Notes: generated by a model not told the origin, from the letters alone. A DNA stretch of 64,000 nt from Musa acuminata AAA Group (GCF_036884655.1 NC_088339.1:32015001-32079000); one strand, 5' to 3'; shown: positions 47,409 to 59,624, counted from the first letter of the stretch. Translations and numbers: made by a program.

Positions 47409-47600
47409 ATGTGCTTGAACGCGAGGAGATCTTCATCTGTAAATTTTAATGTCACTTCAGCCAAGCTGCCCTTGTTCATCCTTGATGATATTGGAGAGCA
47501 CAATAACATCCACTCTGTGCTTTATGCACATTGTTTCGATGGAGCTAGATATATTCCAAAAGCTGTCGTATTAGACCACGATCTTGGGGACGACGGTTGA
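47409..47600 (+). CDS. Upstream ORF (63 codons) in the CIPK leader
   Basis: A true ATG at 47409 opens a 63-residue frame ending in TGA 78 bases before the CIPK ATG. It lies downstream of the likely leader-intron acceptor, so it should be in the mature mRNA. The peptide ends with YIPKAVVLDHDLGDDG. A second, shorter uORF starts at 47399 in another frame (16 residues). I do not recognise a conserved uORF peptide family here. It may reduce kinase translation; whether it encodes a stable product is unknown. Confidence 0.45.
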   Translation: MCLNARRSSSVNFNVTSAKLPLFILDDIGEHNNIHSVLYAHCFDGARYIPKAVVLDHDLGDDG

Positions 47601-47678
47601 TATCAACCACACTGAAGATACCACTCCTAAAGGAAACAATACACACCAGTGGGATTGCTTTTTAGAATTTTTCATATA

Positions 47679-49010
47679 ATGGAGACAGAAAATAAAGGGA
47701 ATGTGTTGTTGCAGAAGTATGAGGTTGGTAGATTACTAGGGAAGGGAACTTTTGCCAAGGTTTACTATGCTAGGAATATAAGAACTTCCCAGAGTGTTGC
47801 TATGAAGGTGATTGACAAAGAGAAGGTGTTGAAGGTTGGGCTTATTGATCAGATCAAACGAGAGATATCGGTGACGAGGCTGGTGAGACACCCAAACATT
47901 GTGGAGCTTTATGAGGTCATGGCCACTAGATCCAAAATATATTTTGTCCTGGAATATGTGAAGGGTGGTGAGCTGTTTAACAAAGTTGCTCAAGGCAGGC
48001 TCAAAGAAGATGTTGCTCGAAAATATTTTCAGCAGCTGATTAATGCCGTGGACTTCTGTCATAGCCGGGGTGTCTATCACCGTGATTTGAAACCCGAAAA
48101 CCTTCTGCTTGATGATAATGGAAATCTGAAGATTTCAGATTTTGGGTTGAGTGCTCTTGCTGAATCTAAGAGACAAGATGGCTTACTCCACACCACTTGT
48201 GGCACCCCGGCATATGTTGCTCCTGAGGTGCTCAGTAGAAAAGGATATGATGGTGCCAAAGCCGACATATGGTCTTGTGGGGTGATTTTGTTTGTTCTTA
48301 TGGCTGGTTATCTCCCATTCCATGATCCAAATCTAATAGAAATGTATAGGAAAATTGGAAAAGCAGAATTCAGGTGTCCCAATTGGTTCCCCTTGGATGT
48401 TAGGAAGTTGCTTTCACGCATTCTTGACCCAAATCCTACTTCCAGGATCTCAATTGCAAAGATTATGGGAAATCCTTGGTTTAGAAAGGGACTTGATGGA
48501 GGATTAATAAGAAATGGCAAAGGAACACAAGAAATTGATCAATCCGATACCAATGAGGATATTAGTTCCCCCGGTACCAATGTGTCCGAGGACAGGCGAG
48601 AGATGGGGAAACTTGCTAACTTAAATGCTTTTGACATCATCTCTCTTTCAGCTGGATTTAATCTTTCTGGTCTGTTCGAGGAGACCGACCACAAGAGAGA
48701 AGCAAGATTCATATCTTGTCAGCCGGCTTCTACGATTATCTCAAAGTTGGAGGATGTTGCAAAGTTTTTGAAGTTAAAAGTGAAGAAGAAGGATCATGGG
48801 GTGTTGAAAATGGAAGGAACGACGCAAGGGAGAAAGGGGGTTTTGGCAATTGATGCAGAAATCTTCGAGGTTACGCCAGCGTTTCATATGGTCGAGATAA
48901 AAAAGACAAATGGAGATACCCTGGAATACCAGAAAACGTGGAAACAGGACATCAGACCAGCCCTTAAGGACATTGTCTGGGCATGGCATGGGGAGCAGCA
49001 GCAGTCTTAA
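47679..49010 (+). CDS. CIPK: CBL-interacting protein kinase (CIPK, SnRK3 family)
   Basis: Ser/Thr kinase activated by calcineurin B-like calcium sensors; regulates ion transport and stress responses at membranes. Intronless, 443 residues. The kinase domain (about 14-276) has the Gly loop GKGTFAKV (21-28), Lys43 in VAMK, HRD at 134-136, DFG at 154-156 and APE at 181-183, with an activation loop containing [13 protein letters not shown]. The regulatory half carries the NAF/FISL motif [18 protein letters not shown] starting at 316, which binds CBL, followed by the PPI-type region and a KA1-like end ([25 protein letters not shown]). The start is ATG 47679; the ten-codon extension in the same frame begins at a GTG. 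The intronless form and the sequence resemble the CIPK2/10/11/14/15 group; the member number is not assigned. It is flanked upstream by a 131-bp array and downstream by a 330-bp array. Confidence 0.96.
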   Translation: METENKGNVLLQKYEVGRLLGKGTFAKVYYARNIRTSQSVAMKVIDKEKVLKVGLIDQIKREISVTRLVRHPNIVELYEVMATRSKIYFVLEYVKGGELFNKVAQGRLKEDVARKYFQQLINAVDFCHSRGVYHRDLKPENLLLDDNGNLKISDFGLSALAESKRQDGLLHTTCGTPAYVAPEVLSRKGYDGAKADIWSCGVILFVLMAGYLPFHDPNLIEMYRKIGKAEFRCPNWFPLDVRKLLSRILDPNPTSRISIAKIMGNPWFRKGLDGGLIRNGKGTQEIDQSDTNEDISSPGTNVSEDRREMGKLANLNAFDIISLSAGFNLSGLFEETDHKREARFISCQPASTIISKLEDVAKFLKLKVKKKDHGVLKMEGTTQGRKGVLAIDAEIFEVTPAFHMVEIKKTNGDTLEYQKTWKQDIRPALKDIVWAWHGEQQQS

Positions 49011-49201
49011 CCTTGATGCTAAAGTTGCAACATTCTGATGCAGGAAGCAGATATGTGTTTCGTGCTTAAGTAATCCCCCCCATATTCTAGATACTCGGTA
49101 TTTCCATCTTTGTTGTCTATATGTTGCTATGCTGTTTTCTGAAACTATGAAACTTGTTTAAACTAGTGCTTTGCTGCCGTTGTGTGTAATCCTCATTGAC
49201 T

Positions 49202-50191
49202 TGTTCGAATATTATTATACATGCTTTGCTGAACCATTTGTGCAATGCTTTTGTGACTGCTGACATAAGCTTATTGCTGTAGGATTATTGACTGCAAGCT
49301 TATTGTCTGAGGCCTCATATGGCTGGCTGTTCTCGTTTACAGTTTAAACCCAGAGGTTTGGCATATTTTTCTGTGAATGTAGCATGCAAGGGTCTCGATG
49401 GATTTGTAATCCCTTCTAGATTCATTCTCTTGGGGAGGAAACCTGAACTGGAACATTCCAGGGTTCGATGAGTGCTATTTATGTGTTACCTACTGTGGCA
49501 TGTTAAATGTCTCAGTAATACCATCTAAGTCTGTTCGAATATTATTATACATGCTTTGCTGAACCATTTGTGCAATGCTTTTGTGACTGCTGACATAAGC
49601 TTATTGCTGTAGGATTATTGACTGCAAGCTTATTGTCTGAGGCCTCATATGGCTGGCTGTTCTCGTTTACAGTTTAAACCTAGAGGTTTGGCATATTTTT
49701 CTGTGAATGTAGCATGCAAGGGTCTCGATGGATTTGTAATCCCTTCTAGATTCATTCTCTTGGGGAGGAAACCTGAACTGGAACATTCCAGGGTTCGATG
49801 AGTGCTATTTATGTGTTACCTACTGTGGCATGTTAAATGTCTCAGTAATACCATCTAAGTCTGTTCGAATATTATTATACATGCTTTGCTGAACCATTTG
49901 TGCAATGCTTTTGTGACTGCTGACATAAGCTTATTGCTGTAGGATTATTGACTGCAAGCTTATTGTCTGAGGCCTCATATGGCTGGCTGTTCTCGTTTAC
50001 AGTTTAAACCTAGAGGTTTGGCATATTTTTCTGTGAATGTAGCATGCAAGGGTCTCGATGGATTTGTAATCCCTTCTAGATTCATTCTCTTGGGGAGGAA
50101 ACCTGAACTGGAACATTCCAGGGTTCGATGAGTGCTATTTATGTGTTACCTACTGTGGCACGTTAAATGTCTCAGTAATACCATCTAAGTC
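49202..50191 (+). repeat. Three-copy, exactly 330-bp tandem repeat downstream of CIPK
   Basis: TGTTCGAATATTATTATAC recurs at 49202, 49532 and 49862. The three 330-base units differ at only a few positions (for example AAACCCAGAGG in copy 1 against AAACCTAGAGG, and GGCACGTT in copy 3 against GGCATGTT). It starts about 190 bases after the CIPK stop, so it is in or just after the 3' UTR. Confidence 0.97.
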
Positions 50192-50339
50192 TTTATGTTA
50201 CTGCACAAGGATTACCATTTCATGGGCATGGGACATGTGCCTATACCTTCTGATACAACATGATTTTATACAGTACTATGGCGCAAGTCCAGAACTGGCT
50301 TAATCATATGCTTCGGGCTGCAGTTGTCTTAATAATATT

Positions 50340-51010
50340 TTCTGATGTAGCAAGCTGACGTGTGTTTCTTGCTTAAGTAATCTCCAGATATTTTATATGC
50401 TTGGTATTGTATCTGTTTATATGTCACTATGCTGCCTTGTAAGTATAAAACTTGTGCAAACTAGTGCTTTGCTGCCCTGTGTGTGTAACTTTCATCGACT
50501 TTTTTTAATATTACATTCATGCTTTGCTGAACTATTTCTGTAATGTTTTTGTGAGCTAGCTAAGTGTCAAAGCAGGAAACATGGTCTAATGGTAGTAGTG
50601 ATGCTTGCAGGCATAAAACACATTGATGTGATGACTGCAATTTTTTCGTTTAGTGCTCATATGGCTATGCCGCTTTCATGTTGAATATAATATAGAGGGT
50701 TGGGTAACGTATAATGTTTTTTTTTTTTCTGGAAATCTATCTTGAAATTTGTAATTCCTTCAGTGAACCGCAACATTGTTTCTCGGTATCATGACTGTTG
50801 CTTATAGCTAGCTGTTCTTTCTTCTTAACATGGAACTCCTAGTGTTGGTCATATTTTGTAGTTCTGCCCAAGGATTACTATTTCTCGACATCTTGTACAT
50901 GTGCATATACCTTTCTGATACAACTTGATTCTGTACCATGCCTGAGGCACAAGTTATTAATCAGCTTAATCATATACATCCACTTTTTAGGCTGCAGTTG
51001 ACTTAGCATA
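50340..51010 (+). repeat. Older diverged duplicate of the CIPK 3' flank
   Basis: Segment order parallels 49040-50335: GTGTTTCTTGCTTAAGTAATC (compare GTGTTTCGTGCTTAAG near 49056), AAACTAGTGCTTTGCTGCC, ATGCTTTGCTGAACTATTTC, CTCATATGGCT, AAGGATTAC(T/C)ATTTC, CTGATACAAC(T/A)TGATT and GGCTGCAGTTG. Divergence is substantial, with indels, so this duplication predates the 330-bp amplification. Confidence 0.8.
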
Positions 51011-52124
51011 TATGTGTACCTTGTTGGCATGGGTAATTGTCAACCTGTGTCCTATTGATTGGATCCAATTGATAGGTGTGCCTTTCTGGCACCATGCTTA
51101 GTGCATGTCAATACTTATGTGCTGATTGGTACACAGTCCACAATGTTGTACACTTAGATAAACAAAATGGGTTAATTTTGTAAATAGTTTTATTCTTTTT
51201 TTACTTTATTATACATGCATAATGGACTATGATCCTATATGCAAAAAATCAAATGTTTCCCTTAGATGGTGGAGGATCACAATGTGTTGTTTGGTACCAA
51301 TCAGTGATGTTTAAATACTTTGCTATGCTCTATGAACCTGATTAGGTCAGATACCCATTGGTACCTACTACCACCAAGACTGCTTCATCTTCCTAGGTAC
51401 TTGCTATTATAGTCTATGAACATGATTAGGTCAGATACCCATTAGTACCTACCACCACCAAGACTGCTTCATCTTCCCAATGAAGTTCTTAATTCCCATT
51501 AGTACCTACTGCCACCAAGACTGCATCTTCCTACTGAAGTTCTTAATTCTAAATGAGGTCTTTCAGCTAAAAGAAGCAATGTTGTTACTTTTTCGGTTTA
51601 GCTGATCAGAGTTCTAATCATCTATTTTTCCTTTTGTCTAAAAGAGAATGATTGAGACTTGGAAAAGATAGATTTTGGATTGGAGACAAATGATACTAAT
51701 GCAAACCAAATCAGCATTATCCCACAGCTGCAAAACATTATTTTTCATTAAACTAATCCTTCAACAACAATTTAGAATATTCCTTTCAGATAACAGATAT
51801 TGCTAACTATTGCAGTATGTGGAACACTAAAATTGCACAGTAGACATATAACAAGATGAAGAATGAGGCAGACATGTGAACACTAGAATAATACTGAGAT
51901 ATTTAAGAATCACAGAGCCATGAGATGTCAAGTATTTACTATTACAAGGCCAGGTTGACTAGGTAATGTACAATACCGATACGCTTATGCACAAATGACA
52001 AGCTTGAGGCAGATGTTTTCTATTTACAGCACTGGAGAGTAAAAGATTATTGCGACATAAGTTCAACAATTATGCTCATGTGCAGAGCGCAGAAATATCT
52101 TAGGCTTCTTTTTACCTTCATAGC
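51011..52124. other. Spacer between CIPK flank and saposin-like gene
   Basis: AT-rich, no gene recognised. A degenerate short tandem repeat (51331-51552) is listed separately. The last few hundred bases are the likely 3' UTR of the minus-strand saposin-like gene. Confidence 0.5.
51331..51552 (+). repeat. Degenerate tandem repeat with ACCACCAAGACTGC motif
   Basis: Two copies of TATGAACNTGATTAGGTCAG through ACCACCAAGACTGCTTCATC (from 51331 and 51415), then a shortened third copy from about 51495 (CCATTAGTACCTACTGCC). Copies two and three also share TGAAGTTCTTAATTC. Confidence 0.88.
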
Positions 52125-55100
52125 TCAAGCATCAGCAAGCATGGATGCAGTGAGATCTTCTTGACTATCCTTGCATGCGTGGATTGCGGTGCAGACATCA
52201 TTCGTCTCGAGAAAATTCTCAGCGTTGGCGAGGATTAGTGGGCCATATTGGAAGACCAGTTTCTTACACTGCATAAAGAGAAGAATTGAATGACAAGCCC
52301 AATCACTCGTCTTGGGTAATTCACATTTGATCGTAAGAGGAGGCAATCCATCACGTCTTTGAGTTTGAGAAGCAAACACAAGATGATTCTAAAACCATGA
52401 AGCGAATATAACATGGAGAAAAGCTCACCTTTTGGGCAAAATTCTCCATTTTGCTGCAGCCTTTCAGAAGTGTCTCGAGCACCTCAAGCTGGAAAATATC
52501 CACAGGTAGATTTGATTAGTATTCCGCAGGTGAAAAATCATACTTCAAGACGTGAACAAGACGCATTTAAAGGATCTGGTGAGCTCATCAGTCTTATGAT
52601 GTGGAACAAGAACTATACAAAAAACAGCATAGATGAAATAAACATGTAACCTAATTTACGCAAAGATTACAAGAAGCTCAATAACAAGAATGAATTTTTG
52701 TATCACTTATAATAAAGCATTATCGTCACAGAAAAGCAACCTAAACATCGGCTTAAGTACTAAACATTATGTTGAAGTACCACAATAAAGTTTGCAAGAG
52801 CCAAAATCACTCGGTGATAGGCACTGAAGAGAAATTTAACATTATAAATTGTACTGCCAGAAACACACAAGACGGTCATAATCCATAAATTCATTTCATT
52901 TCATATATGATTTTGTTGTCAAAACTATAGCCTTATAACGAAATTCTCATTGAAAAAATTAGTGGGAGGAGTAGCAATCCGAAATTCCTATGAGAAAGAA
53001 AAGTCAACCTTGACTAGATCTTTGGATTGTAATTATTACCTTCCTCATTTAGTCATCCATATTGATTTGCATTCAGATAAAATGAAATTTTACAGGAAAT
53101 AATGAATGGACTATTTAAAGAACAGCTGACTTATATTTTGTGCGAAATAAAAGGCACCATTTGGAAGGAATGATCCTCACATTGATGGTCAATCTTATAT
53201 AAACAACAATCACACAGTATATCAAATGTGGAGCCTTAAAGCTGATGCAAACAATTAGGAGAATGTTTGCTGGTTAGATTAGGATATGCATCTAATTGAA
53301 AATAATTACACCTAATCACCGCAATAAAATTGCACAGAATAGCCTATATTAATGTATAAAGAGCATTTCTAGTGTATCTATAAATTTCTGCAAATTATTG
53401 ATTCTTGCCAAATGATAATATAATATGGCATGTTATATGATAACTATGGATAATCAAGTCATTACAGGCATGAAGCAGAATTTATTAATCCTCAAAGATT
53501 GCATTAAATGGCATTGATCTGACGTACCAACAATATATTGATGATGCTACTATTATGGAACTACGGTTTTAAGATATGAGAAAATTTTGTTCTGTGATTA
53601 AGATGATAGTAGATAGCACCAAAAACATGTCCTAACTAGGAAGAGAAGCATCTGAAGCATTATAAACAGGGACCTGGTATTTCACAGGAGATTTTTTTTC
53701 CAGTATTGCAAAGGAGTTACTACCTCTGTGTCAGGATCTTTCAGTTTGACAAGAACCTCTACAACAACATTCTGGCAGAGGCTGCAGGCATCATCGCGCT
53801 TTGGCAATTGCATCACTAAAGTCTCCCCACAGAGATTCACCTTTTCACAGAACTGCTCTGGACTTACTGTGGAAACCTCCAAGAAAAACATTGGTGCATA
53901 GTAATCTACCAATGTAATACACTGACAAGAAAAAAATTGTTCCAGAGGAGAACAAAGAATTAGAATTCACAATATGTATATTAAAAATTTTAATCAGAAC
54001 TAGATGTTCTCCACACAAAAAAAGGCAAGCATACCTGTTGTTTGAAAGAATGCAGTGTGGAACATGCTTTATGAAGTGTACTGAGAACCTGAGTCTGAGT
54101 CTCATTTTCACCAAGATAGTATAAAGCCTTGGAAGTGAAGTCTTCACAGAGTGTGCACAATTTTTCATTCCTTACGATGCTACTTTCACTTTGTATCTTG
54201 TTATCCACTTCCACAACTAAAACATAAGCATGAAACTAATCAAGTATGCAAAAACTTTCCTGATTCATATGATTGATAAAACACAGTTCCAGTACGACCA
54301 CATAATTTTGGAATTGATACATACAATCCAGTATCTTTTTTGTATTTTACCTCTTGATGAAGTCTGATTATCATTGATTAATTACACTTATGTCTGAAGG
54401 TTCTAAAACAGATTGGATATAGATCAGTTATTGGAAAAACCATGTGTATTTACACTTATATATGGATACTGGGAATGTCATGCAACCATATTTGTTTATA
54501 AAGGATATGAATATGGATTCAAATGGGTTCTAAAGCAGATATAGATGTGAATAGTACATCTGTATCTGCCACCCTTATTTTTCTCAACCATTATGATTAA
54601 TTAATCAGGTTTTGTTAAAATAGATACTTGTAGAAAATGACCACGCATAGGAGCTAAATAAGAAAATTCCTGATTTCCTTAGATTTGATTATTCAAAAGA
54701 AAAAGGTCACATTTGCAACTAAAGAGGCTGCCTTCATTGAAGCCAAAAAACAGCCTCCCTTCTAATTGATAGGACACATGAAGACACATGCAAATATTAT
54801 GAAGTTATACCTCGAGGAAATTATATAGCAAGACAGTTTTTTTTAAGGGAATGGAAGAGAAAGAAAAAGGTAGATCAGATGCTTCTGAAACTAAATAGCG
54901 AAGTCTAAAAGGTGAAAATATGAATTTGGAACTTGAGTGAAAATGATGCATATACAATGGGATATTTCCATATTGTTAACTAATTTAATTAAATGTGTAA
55001 CGAAAAAGTCTTTTTGGAGAGTTTAAAAAGTCATCCATGCCTTCGATATAGAGTTGGTGGTGCTAAAAAAGAGAAATACCATGGAGCGTAGTATAAAATA

Positions 55101-56395
55101 GTAATGATGAAGAATTTTGGAAAAAATACATCAAAAGATAACTGATTAAAAAGGATGTTCATGAGCCAAATACAAAGCTATATGATAGTTCTCAAGCAAT
55201 TCTATTGGTTAAGATGAAAAATCAATTATAGACTTGATAAACTAAAGGAAATGAACAAGATATGTAGACACTGGTAATCGCATTAAAAAACAAATATTAA
55301 CGGGTTCTTGCAGAAGATATTAAAATTTAGAGAAACTGAAGAAAATATCTTCAAGATATCTGGCAGGTACATAGTATTTTCAAATTAAAAGGTCCAACAA
55401 AAGTGTCCCTTTTGATTATCTAGTTACAATGCTTGCATACTAGTAGTGAAAAACAAAAAACTGTATAGGGGATTTGAGATAGTTCGAAGGAATGGCCAGT
55501 GTTTGCAATACAAAAAATTATAACCACAATCATGTAATACCTATTTTAAAATTTTATAAATTACATATTTTATAAAATAAATGATTTAACACTTCTTAAA
55601 CCCACAACACATAAGGTTACAAGTTTAACTCAGGTGCAACTTCTATGTAAATCTCTCATTTGTCGTTCAATTGAACTCAAGTTCTTATTGAAATAAATAG
55701 TTAACAAAATTCCTTGGACAATGTGCATGATTTGAACGTCCAGTAAATAAGTATACAAGTATACACTAACAATTTTGCACACATGAAGTAATGTTCCAAC
55801 AAAAGGATTATCATTTCATGGCATACGAATATGTCAATATCTTTGGCATGGTATGATATCATGTATTCGCATGCCCCTGTGTCAGTCGGCACAACATATT
55901 AATTGGATTATGTGTTAACGCCTCCAACACTTGTTCACATGGCATGTGCCAATAACATTTTTGTATAGTACATTGCAACCTACCTGACTTACGTTGACCA
56001 ATAGGACAGTCCTTTTCCCACAGTAAAAGAGACGAGAACAAAAATAGTCAAGTTAATAAAATTTGAGCAATCAAACATGTCATATTAGATTCTAATCGAT
56101 GCCTTTATATTGTGTTCTACATAGTCGAGATTTACTGTGTGTCATGGTTTTACTAAATTACATGAAATTATGAGCTGGAGAAGTAACACAGATCACGTGA
56201 TATTGTGCACACTAGCCAAAAGAGATCCCTCGTTAGAGTACAATGGCATGAATGAAGCAGTTTGAAAACAAAATTACCAAGACAATCCACATAAAAAAAC
56301 TCACCAAAGGCATCCAAGGTAGCCAGACTTCTGGCATTTGCTGGAATAAAGCTGATTACCAGCATAAGAAGTGAAAAGCTTAATCTTGAATCCAT
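52125..56395 (-). CDS. Saposin-B domain protein (prosaposin-like, two SapB domains)
   Basis: Small secretory-pathway protein; SapB domains bind lipids or membranes in lysosome/vacuole-type compartments. Minus-strand exons are 56395-56305, 54216-54035, 53921-53724, 52488-52429 and 52268-52125, giving 224 residues. A signal peptide (LSFSLLMLVISFIPANA) is followed by SapB 1 (about 49-124: LCTLCEDF, KACSTLHSFKQQC, FCEKVNLC) and SapB 2 (about 135-211: ACSLCQNVVVEVL, LLKGCSKMENFAQKC, VCTAIHAC). Each has the six-cysteine CxxC...C...C...C...C pattern expected for three disulfides. The linker between domains is short. Length and two-domain layout match small plant prosaposin-like proteins. All splice borders are GT-AG and in phase. 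Intron 1 is 2.1 kb. The biological lipid ligand is unknown. Confidence 0.93.
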
Positions 56396-57044
56396 AGTTA
56401 CCTGTTACATAAGCAAAATATTGGTTTATTTCTCAGTATTCAACCATTGATTAAAATATATTGTCTATATGCCTACTACCATGGATATATATTTATCAAT
56501 CATTCAAATATGCTGATTTCCGTAAAAGTTCCATCTCCTTGGCTTCAACGTGAATATTTGGCAAGAATATGCATAGACATTCTCATAAAGAAAAATGGTT
56601 AAAGAAATAGAATAGATTGCAGAGATGCGCTTAGCATCACTAGGAAAAAAAAATAAAAGACCAACAAGCTAAATCATGGTCAAAACTTAACCATGTTTAG
56701 AAAAGATATGCTTTTAAGTTTGGTAAAACAGGTCTCAGAAAAAGAAAATTAGTATTTTTTTTTAACCTAGCATGAAATGTTGATGATGTGGGATTTGATA
56801 TTACAGTAATGTTGTTCCTTTGAGACCTAGGAAATCAGGTTCAAGCTTTGGAAACTACCTTTCTAAACATAGAGGTAAGACAGTATGCATTGACCCACTC
56901 AAAATCTAGCATTGGAAGGAGTCTCGTGCACTGAGTTCTCCCTTTTAGCATGAAATCTTGATATAGTATCATTTACAAAGTCCCCAGGCTAAAATATGTG
57001 ACATGCAAATTATCTTGATTATGAAGGTAAAGACTTTGAGTTGT

Positions 57045-57675
57045 GAAAATTTTTAGATCATTATCTGTCATAAATTTGACAAATTTGCATTAGAATTACC
57101 AAACCCATGCAAAATAACAATCACCAGAGCATAGAACGCACATGTTCCCCAAAGCTTGTAGCTACTACTAGTACCAAAATTCTAAGACTTAGATGATCTT
57201 GCTTATCGGATTCCCAATTTAATATCCCAATCACAAGACCAAACACAAAAAATTTCTCCAGCTTCGCTTAACATCTAGAGACCAAAATACCACTTCACCA
57301 ATTCCCTGTCGAGTGTTCTGCCAAGATTAATGGGACTAAAGCTATGTTGATACACCATCAGAGGAAACTGAAATCAAAGTCTCTGTGGTTCTTGCAGATA
57401 AAATTTAGATCACTAGCTATCGTAAATTTGGAAACTTTGCATTAGAATTACCAAACCCGTGAAACAGAACAATCATCAGAGTATAGAAGAAGGCTCATGT
57501 TCCACAAAACTAAAACTTGTAGCTGCTACCAGTACCAAATATCCAAAAGTTCGATGATCTTGCTTATCGAATTCCCTATTGAACATCCAAATCTCAAGAC
57601 CAAACACGAAAAACTCTAGCTTTATGTAACATCTCGAGCCCAAGATTCCACTCCACCAATCCCTAGTTGAGTGCT
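57045..57675. repeat. Imperfect ~360-bp duplication in the leader intron
   Basis: Segments 57050-57310 and 57405-57670 share, in order, TTTGCATTAGAATTACCAAA, ACAATCA(C/T)CAGAG, CTTGTAGCT(A/G)CTAC, GATGATCTTGCTTATCG, CAAGACCAAACACNAAAAA, TCTAG/CTCGAG CCAA and TCCAC/CACTTCACCAAT(T)CCC. Offset is about 360 bases, with many substitutions. Confidence 0.8.
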
Positions 57676-58332
57676 CTTCCAAGACAAAAAAGCATTGAAC
57701 GGGATGAAAACTCTGGAGCCGGTCAAGAATTAATGTTCAGATCTTAACCTTGTGCAAGAATCAAAATACCCCTCATCAGATATGGATATCAGTTCAAGGT
57801 CTCTCCAAAGGGGCAATAAATTCCTCGAAATTTAATCTGTCTAGTGAACCTGAATAGGCAATCATACGAGATGCCGAAAGATGAGATCGGAGATGGATCA
57901 AGAACAAGATGAGGAGATAAGCATCAGATCGAGAGTACCTGAGATATTACTGGAAGGTGGAGGTGGCACGATCTCTCCTCTCCCTCACTGGGCCTGTCCA
58001 ATGGCGAATGGAAGATGGGTCGACTATCACGCTTAATAGGAGAGGGAAGGAGATGAGAGAATAGGAGACGACGACGCTATTGGCTGATGTCTATTCACCC
58101 TTTACTGTCTCCATCTTTCATTGGCGTTTGGAGGAAGAAAGCGTGACGTGTTTGGGAAGAGCAATCATGGGATGCCTGGCGGACTTATAATAGGAATAAA
58201 ATTATTTTTCCTGTCCTGAAGAGCTACCCAGCAACGTCATTGGCTGGACCCACAAGGTGGGCCCTAGTCGTTCGCTCCCTTCCACGAGGGTTGACGGGTA
58301 GGAGAGGTATCATGGGCTGGTAATAAAAATAC

Positions 58333-58341
58333 AAAAAAAAA
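58333..58341 (-). terminator. RNA polymerase III terminator of tRNA-Ser
   Basis: Run of nine T on the minus strand, five bases after the tRNA discriminator base. Confidence 0.85.
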
Positions 58342-58346
58342 GAGAA

Positions 58347-58428
58347 CGTCGACAGCAGGGTTCGAACCTGCGCGGGCGAAGCCCAACAGATTTCAAGTCT
58401 GTCTCCTTAACCACTCGGACATATCGAC
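58347..58428 (-). tRNA. tRNA-Ser (anticodon UGA)
   Basis: 82 bases, minus strand. The acceptor stem GTCGATA pairs with TGTCGAC, followed by discriminator G. Anticodon stem ACAGA/TCTGT encloses loop CTTGAAA, giving anticodon TGA. A long variable arm with GGGC/GCCC stem is typical of serine tRNAs. T arm GCAGG-TTCGAAC-CCTGC contains a B-box GGTTCGAACCC. CCA is not encoded, as expected for a nuclear gene. Confidence 0.97.
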
Positions 58429-59624
58429 GACGGTGACAATCTTGTCGAACTAATTTATTTAATATATAATATTTTAACTGAAGTCACATTTATTTCAGTA
58501 ATACTTAATTTATTTAATACTAAATAAATAAAATATGATTCAATAATTCTTAGACTGATTTTAAAAATTTTTATCCTAATTTTTTATAAATAATAAGTGA
58601 TAAGTATAATATTTGATCATGTTATTTTTTACTATCCTCTATTTTGGAAGGAATGTTTATTTTCAACTTATGGGTTTTTTTTTATCAAATTAAGAATTTT
58701 TTATAATACTTTATTTCGTTTGATTTGGATGAGCTATCGAAGCCTTGGTTTGGTTCTCTTGTCGGTAGACTCTTATGGAGGCTATCTTTTTTGGACGCTA
58801 TTTCTTTCCTCTCCCCCCCCCCGCCCTCCTCCCCCCCGGGTCAAATCTATTAGATTCATCTTTTATAAGATAGTGATTTATTATTATGATTGAATTCTAA
58901 ATATAATCACGGAGGGTACTCCTGATGAGATTCGTAATATCTTAATGCAGTGATCTAAATCAATGGTTCAAACTTAATTCAGATAGATTTTTTTAATAGA
59001 TAAACGATTTAAGATTTCTACTCTATTGAGTCATATTTATTTATAGAAGATGTTGTTGCCCGAGCAAATCTAACTATCATGATAAGTTGACGACAATTCT
59101 AAAGGGTCGTCACTTGGCTACAACATCCAAAGGATCGAGGTAGAATCCGATGCTAACACAGTGAACACATTCAATCACTTGATTAATAACATATGGACAA
59201 TTATCCCATATTTTCTTAAACTAAATTCAAGATAACTATTTTTAAGAGAAGGTAATATGTTATATTTTAATTTATTTTAAGTTTTTATTTTTTGATTAAC
59301 AAATGATCAAATAATCTTGATATGATACAATGCATTATTGTCTTAAATATAAATTTATTGGATGAAATTTCGGAAGTCTTAAATAGACTATTTATTAGAT
59401 CCATATAAACGAGCAGCCTTCGGTGGGTGATGATCCATTCGAACCTGCGATCGCAGGGCTCTCTTGTCCGCGCTACCTTCCCCTATGGTCGGGTGGAAAC
59501 ACGCACCATCTCAAGTAGTCGGGTCAAAAAAGGCAAGCTCGCGATCCTTCTCGGTGTGCCCGCTGCGCTGCCCTCGCACTCTTCCGACCTCGACTTCTGC
59601 TCTTTCCCTTGCCCCAGACGCTCC
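58429..59624. other. Spacer and 5' region of the LURP-one-like gene
   Basis: AT-rich, with a strongly C-rich stretch at 58813-58837 on the plus strand. GC content rises sharply from about 59430. No gene recognised before 59625. Confidence 0.5.

Larger units (their letters stand above)
56396..58346 (-). other. Likely leader, leader intron and promoter of the saposin-like gene
   Basis: On the minus strand a candidate leader exon around 57940-58000 ends in ATATCTCAG|GTACTCTCG. A candidate acceptor TTATGTAACAG lies six bases before the ATG, implying a ~1.5 kb leader intron. Two related segments (57100-57250 and 57460-57620, sharing ATTACCAAACCC, ACTAAAACTTGTAGCTGCTAC-like and GATGATCTTGCTTATCG) show an internal duplication. 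No additional gene seen. Confidence 0.45.

Noticed and set aside
47649..47678. Ten-codon N-terminal extension of CIPK
   Set aside because: It begins at GTG, not ATG. The family normally starts close to the kinase domain, as ATG 47679 does.
59430..59475. tRNA-like TTCGAACCTGCGATCGCAGG segment
   Set aside because: A T-arm-like motif is present, but no acceptor stem or anticodon arm can be formed around it.
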